Positions 57,500 through 64,000 of a stretch of 64,000 nt of DNA are shown here, piece after piece (the stretch's first letter is position 1; each line of letters begins with the position of its first letter). The stretch comes from Toxorhynchites rutilus septentrionalis (taxonomy: Eukaryota > Arthropoda > Insecta > Diptera > Culicidae). The stretch covers positions 282,359,348 to 282,423,347 of the forward strand of contig NC_073746.1 in NCBI RefSeq assembly GCF_029784135.1, written 5' to 3'. The notes under the pieces are model-generated. The model did not search any database and was not told the origin of the DNA. It saw only the letters and a list, made by a program, of their open reading frames with translations. The translations under genes were made by a program, and so were the position numbers.

Positions 57500-58779
57500 A
57501 AAACAAGCGGTTGATTATGTTGAAATTAAGGACACATTCAGCCAGGAAGATCAAGCAACCCTGAGTTATGATTTCCGGGCACCTGAGTGCTCTGCGGAGA
57601 AGTTAAATATGTTTATAAGCAAATTGATCGGGAACGGAGAAAATCTCTACTAAACAAGGACGCATTCGAACGTGAACTGGAGTCTCTGTGACTTTGATCT
57701 TGATCAGAATATATTGAAAATCCTTTTCTAACAATTTTTCGATCCAAACTTAGTCAGACAATCCCTCACTGAACTTCGCGAAATAGGTGCTAGTAAGTTA
57801 AGTAATATGCATTACACAAAAACACTTGTTCAGCAAATAGCTTGCTTAACTGTTTCACAAATAATCGATGATTTTGAATACTCCCTTTCAAAAATGAGTC
57901 GTAATTTAAATTGGTAATACTGCAATGAAAATTGTAATTTTGGGTAGTTTCCATCATAAATATCAAGTTTAAAAAAACGGAGAGGGTCGCGTCAAAATTT
58001 GCTGTTTTTCAGCTGATTTGACATGGAATTGCTCTATGTTCGTAAAATATTTCAAAAGTTGATGGTTTAAGCTTTATGATCTGCATGTGGGGTACGAAAT
58101 CGAGTTTGAGTCACTGTATGTATATTCTACTGTTTGCATCTCCAAAGATCTTCTTTTATCAATGATTTTATGAGTGTAAAACTTTGTCATATGTTACATT
58201 CATATATATACACTGGAACACGGTGATCACATCATATTTAGTTATACTTTATTTCACCTTTTATGCTGTAGTTTTACTACAGTACTAAGAATATTTATTT
58301 GCAGTTTTGTATGCATCATATTAATGAACAGACCTGAAAACAACGAACAAAAAAAGTTTGTGCTTAAGTACAACTATTGTAGCGATAAATTTAAAAAAAA
58401 AACGTTCTAAACAATTAAGTAAACCGGTCCTACTTTCGCGAACTATTAACCTTAAACTAGCACTCGTGTCTGTTTATTATTGTAAACATTACTTTGGAAG
58501 ACTTCAGTTTGTTCCCCATTTGTTCGTTCACTTGGGCACTCATTTTCTCTGTGCACTCATAATAACAAGAAAAAATCGGCATGAAACCATGCTAATAGGC
58601 GGTTATGGGGTCAAGCACTCTCTCATCATACACTCAATCAATACTTTTAACAGTCCAGATTTTCCCGACTAAGGTACACGGTACATCAGTCGGGTCAGTA
58701 TGAATTTACAATGAAGGTAGGCTGTAGGACAACTGGTTATTAAAGATGCGTATGGTCTGATTTGTTGATGACGGTACGT
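57500..58779. other. SLC5 3' flank, no gene called
   Basis: Presumed SLC5 3' UTR directly below 58780 on the minus strand. A 104-codon plus frame at 58358-58672 has no features of a gene. Confidence 0.4.
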
Positions 58780-59274
58780 TTAGTAATCTCGATCTGAAAT
58801 GCAAAGAGATGTAATTAATGCGATGCGTTGAGATAGCGAGTACAGTCTGGTGGTCATTACATCGCCGCCATTTTCTATGTGTTTAGCAAGGGTTCGTTTC
58901 ATGCGTTTCGCTACCGGTGGGCAGAAAAGATCAGTGTTTATATAGCGTTTGTCATTGTCTAGATAAATTCGTTCCGTTCCTTGCCTTCCGATGCAATGTA
59001 GTATTAGACTTATGCCATATCCAATCATGAAGGTGGTTACATAGCCAAGAACAACGGACCAGAGATAGGACAAGCGGTACAAGTAGAAGTAGTCCGAGTC
59101 CGGTCGTTCCATTTGATGAGCCATTACAAACGGTGAGCTTATCGTGGAGTTGAAGCCGCCAAACCGGCTACAGTCTTCAACGGAAAAGTCTAGCATCTTG
59201 AGCGGTGGCCGTGGCTGTCCGAAGCCTATCCAGAGGGAGAAAGCGATGCCTGTCACAAGACCGGTTATGACACC
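58780..59274 (-). CDS. SLC5 transporter last exon
   Basis: A 495-nt terminal exon starting GVITGLVTGIAFSLWIGFGQ, followed by an extracellular loop with an NST glycosylation site. A last helix (YLWSVVLGYVTTFMIGYG) and a basic cytosolic tail follow; TAA at 58780-58782. Confidence 0.93.
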   Translation of the reverse strand, partial: GVITGLVTGIAFSLWIGFGQPRPPLKMLDFSVEDCSRFGGFNSTISSPFVMAHQMERPDSDYFYLYRLSYLWSVVLGYVTTFMIGYGISLILHCIGRQGTERIYLDNDKRYINTDLFCPPVAKRMKRTLAKHIENGGDVMTTRLYSLSQRIALITSLCISDRDY

Positions 59275-60671
59275 CTAGAATATGAGAAGTAAGACAAGAA
59301 AATAAAACATTTTCATATGGAGTTTTTATTTTAATATTTACCCTCTGATTTGCTCTTTCGGTGAACATTCCAAGCGAAAACAGAGCGAATAGAGGACCAC
59401 CAACGACTCCGAAAATTGTTAGCGAAGCTTGTAACACACCTCCCATGAATTGTGCTAGAAAGGCAACTGCCAAACAAATAATCCCATAGATAAATGCCAT
59501 TATTTTCGTGGGATAGCTGGACTGCATATCGGGTAGCGGCCTTTTCTTGATTATAGCATACAGTGGTTTTAGGTAGTCCTCTAGTGTAACGGCGGCCAAC
59601 GAGTTGAGTGCCGCAGAAACCGAAGATAAACTTGCTGAGAAGATGCCTGAAACGAAGAGTCCCGGTAGACCCGGCATGGCACCCATGGCATCAACCACGA
59701 ATAGAGGCATCATTTGATCGCGAACCTTAATACGGCCTTGCCTCAAAGGATCACAGGTGCTGTAGTAATAGTAGAGTGCAAGACCGCTGAACGATGTGCT
59801 TAAACTAAGTAGAGAAAGGATTGGCCAATTGAGCCAGAGTGCTCTCTGAGCCGATTTGAGATCTTTGACGGTTTGCAGTCGTTGAACTTGGGTCTGGTTG
59901 ACGGCGTACAGCGAGAGATACGTGAACATTCCACCAATCACCAGTGTCCACCAGGTGTGTCGTTCCGTTGGATCTGGATTAAAGCTTTGCATAAAAAGCG
60001 TCAGAGTCTTTTTTTCGTTGAACTAATCCCTAAAATACTTACTTCCATAACTGAAGACGACCTCCATCTCGAGCAGCTTCCCAGATGGGACCTAACCCTC
60101 CGGCTTGAACAGCTGCACAGATAATGACCGCGTAGATGGCCGCAAACATCAGAATCGATTGGAAAACGTCCGTAAAAAGCACAGCCTTCATTCCACCAAT
60201 TGTCGAATAGAAAGTACAAACGATTCCGATGACCAGGATCGAGTAGCTTTGGTTCAGTCCGGTGACAGCTTCGAGCGCCAGCGCAGGAGCATATACTGCA
60301 ATCCCCATGTAGAGAACCATTTGCATCGTGTAAGCTAGGGATGCTATAAGCCGCGTTTTCTTGCCAAAACGCATTTCTAAATACTATTGTCGGCAGCCAT
60401 TATTAGTAAACTCCGATGGTACCACATGAAATGATCATTCGATATTTACCTCATAAGCACTGCATGCTTGTAGCTTGAAAAATACTGGTAGGAACAGATA
60501 GGCCGCAATCGGTGTGGCTAAACCGTACGAGAAGTTAATCACCACGAATTGAGTACCGAACTGGTAGTTCTCATTGGACACTCCTAGGAGTGTAATGGCG
60601 GACATAAAGCTTGCCATAAGACTGAAGGAAACCGGCCAGATGGACATGTTCCGATCTGCTAGCAGATATTC
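58780..60671 (-). CDS. SLC5-family sodium/solute symporter (5' end missing)
   Basis: A multi-pass plasma-membrane sodium-coupled transporter of the SSF/SLC5 family; the insect members resemble the multivitamin and monocarboxylate transporters (SLC5A6/A8 type). Four exons, phases consistent: 60450-60671, 60043-60383, 59342-59984 and 58780-59274, giving 566 residues. It begins EYLLADRNMSIWPVSFSLMA, the conserved stretch after TM1, and holds YEYLEMRFGKKTRL, SGIFSASLSSVSAALNSLAA (sodium-site helix) and VGGPLFALFSLGMF. It ends with two final membrane helices and a cytosolic basic tail. About 60 residues including TM1 are missing; no suitable exon is visible between 60.7 and 64 kb, so the start lies outside the window. 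Substrate cannot be read from the sequence. Confidence 0.93.
59342..59984 (-). CDS. SLC5 transporter exon (central helices)
   Basis: A 643-nt exon starting FNPDPTERHTWWTLVIGG. It carries the FSASLSSVSAALNSLAAV helix, the PTKIMAFIYGIICL helix and VGGPLFALFSLGMFTERANQ. Phase 0 out. Confidence 0.94.
60043..60383 (-). CDS. SLC5 transporter exon (YLEMRFG to TM7 region)
   Basis: A 341-nt exon after a GACAATAG acceptor. It starts YLEMRFGKKTRLIASL, completing the SLC5 motif begun in the previous exon, and includes YSTIGGMKAVLFTDVFQ. Phase 2 before a GTAAGT donor. Confidence 0.92.
60450..60671 (-). CDS. SLC5 transporter exon (TM2-TM3)
   Basis: A 222-nt exon after a CTTTTCCAG acceptor, phase 0 at both ends. 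It contains EYLLADRNMSIWP and two hydrophobic helices, ending KLQACSAYE before a GTAAAT donor. Confidence 0.9.
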
Positions 60672-60839
60672 CTGGAAAAGCAAAGGATTCGGTATCAGTT
60701 GGATAGGTGAGATAATTGTACGTCGTTCGCATAACATATTCGATCCCAACGCCTTGTAAAGCCCTTTAACGCTGAAAAGATCCTTAAAGAATCGCTGAAT
60801 AAAAGATGACTTGAACAAATTTGAACTGGACTGACCTGG

Positions 60840-62458
60840 TTTATCTAATAGAAGCCCAAACTACGGAAGGGTACTCATAAATTGAGTGAGTCAGTTTTCA
60901 GCGATGCGAAATATGAAACTAAAAGCCTTGGAAACATCACGGAACGTAAATTAAAAATTAAATTGTTATGTTTGTAATTAGGCCTATTTTTCGCCGATTC
61001 CAAATTTTTTTTAGCACTCACGCAGGAACTCATCTACATTCAGAATAGTTTGAACAAAGTTCTCGGGATTTCGGATTTTGATCTTAAATACACTGAACAT
61101 GTAGGAACAAAATGAAAGATTTCGAATGCTTTTAACTCAAGCATTTCTTAATAGTTCGTAAAGATGTTTGCACCAATTGATAGGAAATATTTTTACGTAT
61201 CTATCACAATGAATAAAATATTATTTTTCTTGAAATAAACAATTGAATAGTTGTGAAACGTTAAGCATTATCTAAACGTGTCAAATCCTACGTTTTGATT
61301 GGCCCGATTTGTGCTCCTCAAATTGTACCGACCAAAAGGAACAGTCAGAGTAACAGCGGAAAACGGTTTCCCCAACACAAACATCACAACCAAGGAGCTT
61401 GGGGAAATCGGCATTGCAAATACATGCAAGCTGAAATATGTTTCCCCAACCAAGGATCCTGGGAAAAAGGTAATTATATATACTGGAGGCGAATGAACTT
61501 TCAAGTTCAACAAACAAGCCAAGCTTTTACCATACGTTTGATGATTAGGAAGAATGATGATAACCATCTGCTGCAATAACGTCGATTGGCTCAACAATAT
61601 GCGTTCGACGTGCATGTCAAAATCGAAACTGAGGAACCGAAATTCATAAAATGGAGCTAATTCGTGGTGTCAGAAGTATGTACACTTGAGAGATGCAATC
61701 ACTTCAGAGGGAAATGTGAAAAACAATGATTGTTTGTTAATTTTTTTGTTCACATATTTTGGAATTCCAAAGCATCATGCCATACTCAAAAGGACAACGG
61801 ACGGTCAGACCTTTTCATTAAAGTTATTTGCATTTGAAGAACGTGATTTATCACAATGCGTTAATTGATCTAACATGTATGACTCTTTACATACAAAATA
61901 TATATGTTGAACTCAATTGAAGTCGGTAATTGTTTCATTCAATCAATAATTTAGTCAATACAAAACAAATGATTACTAAGCCAACGGATAGAATCCACCC
62001 ACTTTCAATAAATGTTTCATTTGAACTTGTTCGAACTTGCCACTGAATTCTGGTATCCTACTTTGAAAAATAAAATTTTGGTATTGTATAATTATGAAAA
62101 GGTACCCGGGTACACTTTCGAACACATAACGGTTGACAACCAAACTTTATAAATTTATAAGTAGAAGGCACCAACATAAGGCCGCATATCAAGCATTTGT
62201 CATTTGTCTCGATTTATGATGCAAAATCGAAATTTTTTTACAAAAAATGTCGCCATTTCGTCAAAAATCAATATTTCGAAAAAAATGGGCGTACGATGAC
62301 AGGAAATTTATCCAAGATCACGTAAAAAATAATTGGTTTTAAATCGGTCCACTAGAAAAACTTGTAGAACTCTCACCAGGGTTTAGCAAACCGGTTGCGG
62401 CTATTCAGGGGACAGTCCAATTGGCGCCAATGAATTTTTTGTTTGTTTAATAATATGA
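60840..62458. other. SLC5 upstream intron or flank
   Basis: No SLC5 first exon was found. 61243-61475 is a diverged copy of the 29.1-29.7 kb repeat (TTTCCCCAAC...AAATCGGCATTGCAAATACATG, twice). Confidence 0.5.
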
Positions 62459-63059
62459 GGTAAATGATTTTGGTTTGTCCAGTCGGAAATATGATCATGG
62501 TTTGTTCACTTTTTTGAATTCAGTGCACCTGTGTCAAATCAGGTATTCGAATGTTTCAGAACATATAAATAAAATAGTCTTCATCATGATTTACAGTAGT
62601 TTTAAAGTATATATTTACGGAATCACATGTTTTAAAGGATTATAAAATCCACCTTCTATTGATCTCAATGCACCCCTCGTTTGAGCTAACTTTTATTCAA
62701 CCACCAGATGATTATTTGGCACGTATTCAGACCTTTTCTGGATTATGATACTTACAAATATTGTAAACATAATGCTTGCACACCATTTGTATCAGATTTA
62801 CATAGCTAAACCAATTAATTAACGCATTTCGATGACCTCAATTCTGATCATGAGGTGTCCGTTTCACTAATGTTGTTTTGTTCACATGATTTCTATGGCA
62901 ACCGCTTGGCTCGCTGCCCTTTTGTTTATTGTGTTCTTAGCACATAGCAGAAATAAAGTTCCTCTGTGTTAAGTGTGTTGAGGAGAACACTTTTAAAATG
63001 CCCAAGAAAAGGCAGTGGCGTGAAAACTCCCTAAATCGGACAAACCAAGATCATTTACC
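62459..63059. mobile_element. GGACAAACC-family element, whole copy
   Basis: GGTAAATGATTTTGGTTTGTCC at 62459 and GGACAAACCAAGATCATTTACC ending 63059 are inverted with one mismatch. Near the right end MPKKRQWRENSL could be the first residues of a pogo-type transposase. Other pieces lie near 0.9-1.8 kb and 52.2-53.8 kb. Confidence 0.75.
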
Positions 63060-64000
63060 CTATACCTAATAAAACTGTGATATCAGGTTAATCATGGTAA
63101 TTTATTTCCTCGTTGAAAAAAATCGCGAAAATCTCATATTTTTATGGTGTTCATAGTGTACTACCCCCTTAAGTCCGATTGAGCCGAATTTTGCACAGGA
63201 TGTTTTTTCGAGGTGATGAACATTTTGTATGGGCTAACTTTTCGAAGTTCGAGATGAATATTTCCATTGGAACCCTTCTGTACATCTGTCATCACGGATT
63301 GGTAGCGATAGTGAGTGCCATAAATGTATGTATGTGATCTAAACAAAAGAAGTTTGGGTGGAACTGAATACACCGATTTCACATCACCCCGAAAGGATAA
63401 ATTGAATCAATCGAAAATATCTCTGACTGAAGAGAACTGAACAAGTAAAAAAACGAGAAGGGTGGTGACCAAGCCACTACCGCATTGTTAACGTAGGACA
63501 GAGAATTTTTTGCCGACCAGCAGCGATGTCCATATCCTCTGTGTAGCGAACAAGGATGCAAAATTTCGAAAGAACATGTTGAAATCGAAAAGCAATTTTT
63601 ATCAGTGCAAAATATCTCCACCGACACTCTTCACATTTTTCTATCGCGGTGCCGCTGTGCCTATGACCGCTGGCTCACCATCTCGTTTGTTTTGATATAG
63701 TTTTCGTTCCATCAACATAAATATCAGTTCATTCTCGATGTCAGTGAATGCTCAAGCCGAAAATATCACCTTTCATTGTGTCCTGGTGAAATTTTCGTTG
63801 GTCATACACCCATAAACTCAGCACTCAAATGTGCCGTTGCCCATCGATGTGTGTGCAATAAGCGGCACAAAAATGGGACCGGGGCTAGAAACATACCAGG
63901 AAAACATACACACGAACACGCGTTTAAACGTCTGACGCGGTGTCAGTGAGATGATATTTCCTTGTATGGAATTTTGTTCCCTTCCACTGTCAGCTGATCG
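63060..64000. other. No gene supported
   Basis: 63171-63240 repeats 48160-48225 (AAGTCCGATTGAGC). The remainder shows no motif or splice structure I can support. Confidence 0.4.

Noticed and set aside
58358..58672. 104-codon plus-strand ORF
   Set aside because: Composition and context give no support; lies in the SLC5 3' flank.
61268..61615. 115-codon minus-strand ORF
   Set aside because: Falls on the diverged copy of the 93-bp repeat family.

Overview
This window looks like mosquito nuclear DNA, most likely a culicine such as Aedes. The evidence is AT-rich sequence, genes with kilobase-scale introns packed with transposable elements, tRNA-derived SINEs of the Feilai type, an RNase H-bearing LOA/Lian-like LINE, a relic of the mosquito D37E transposon family, two mariners and many MITEs. 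The species call is inference from repeat families.

Four host genes can be followed through splice sites. (1) 4878-21953, minus: dynactin p150/Glued, nine recognised coding exons from the CAP-Gly domain (right) to the C-terminus (left). Reading phases agree across all junctions except one, where a small basic-region exon must be missing. (2) 27692-28268, plus: the last two coding exons of a gene I do not recognise; it ends 133 bp from the serpin stop, tail to tail. (3) 28402-50169, minus: a complete four-exon secreted serpin of 570 residues, with a long Thr/Glu-rich and Arg-rich insertion and no recognisable inhibitory hinge. (4) 58780-60671, minus: the last four exons of an SLC5-family sodium/solute symporter; its 5' end is not visible.

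The rest is mostly mobile DNA, much of it nested. 1-190: pogo/Tigger-like relic. 2180-4440: pogo-like shell with a mariner inside. 6955-9010: LINE pieces around a CAGGGTGTCGACT element. 9781-12079: 5'-truncated LOA LINE with perfect target-site duplication (TSD). 13146-13925: D37E relic. 19200-20720: nested MITEs and a SINE. 23.2-24.5 kb: MITE, then captured fragments of WDR70 and Hsp90. 26.0-26.8 kb: two MITEs. 29.2-29.7 kb: five-unit tandem array. 30.7-34.3 kb: TTAA MITEs and a pogo-like element carrying a MITE and a SINE. 34.9-36.2 kb: LINE split by an 8-bp-TSD MITE. 41.3-42.5 kb: mariner. 45.4-47.7 kb: TTA-flanked element. 48.5-49.4, 51.0-51.6, 52.8-53.5, 56.3-56.5 and 62.5-63.1 kb: further MITE-class elements. 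54.6-55.6 kb: Tc1/mariner-type transposase.

I see no CRISPR, operon or bacterial-type system, and no tRNA or rRNA gene. The best leads are the unusual serpin, the missing Glued microexon, the chimeric WDR70-repeat ORF beside an antisense Hsp90 fragment, the unknown convergent gene, and a perfect 34-bp-arm palindrome.
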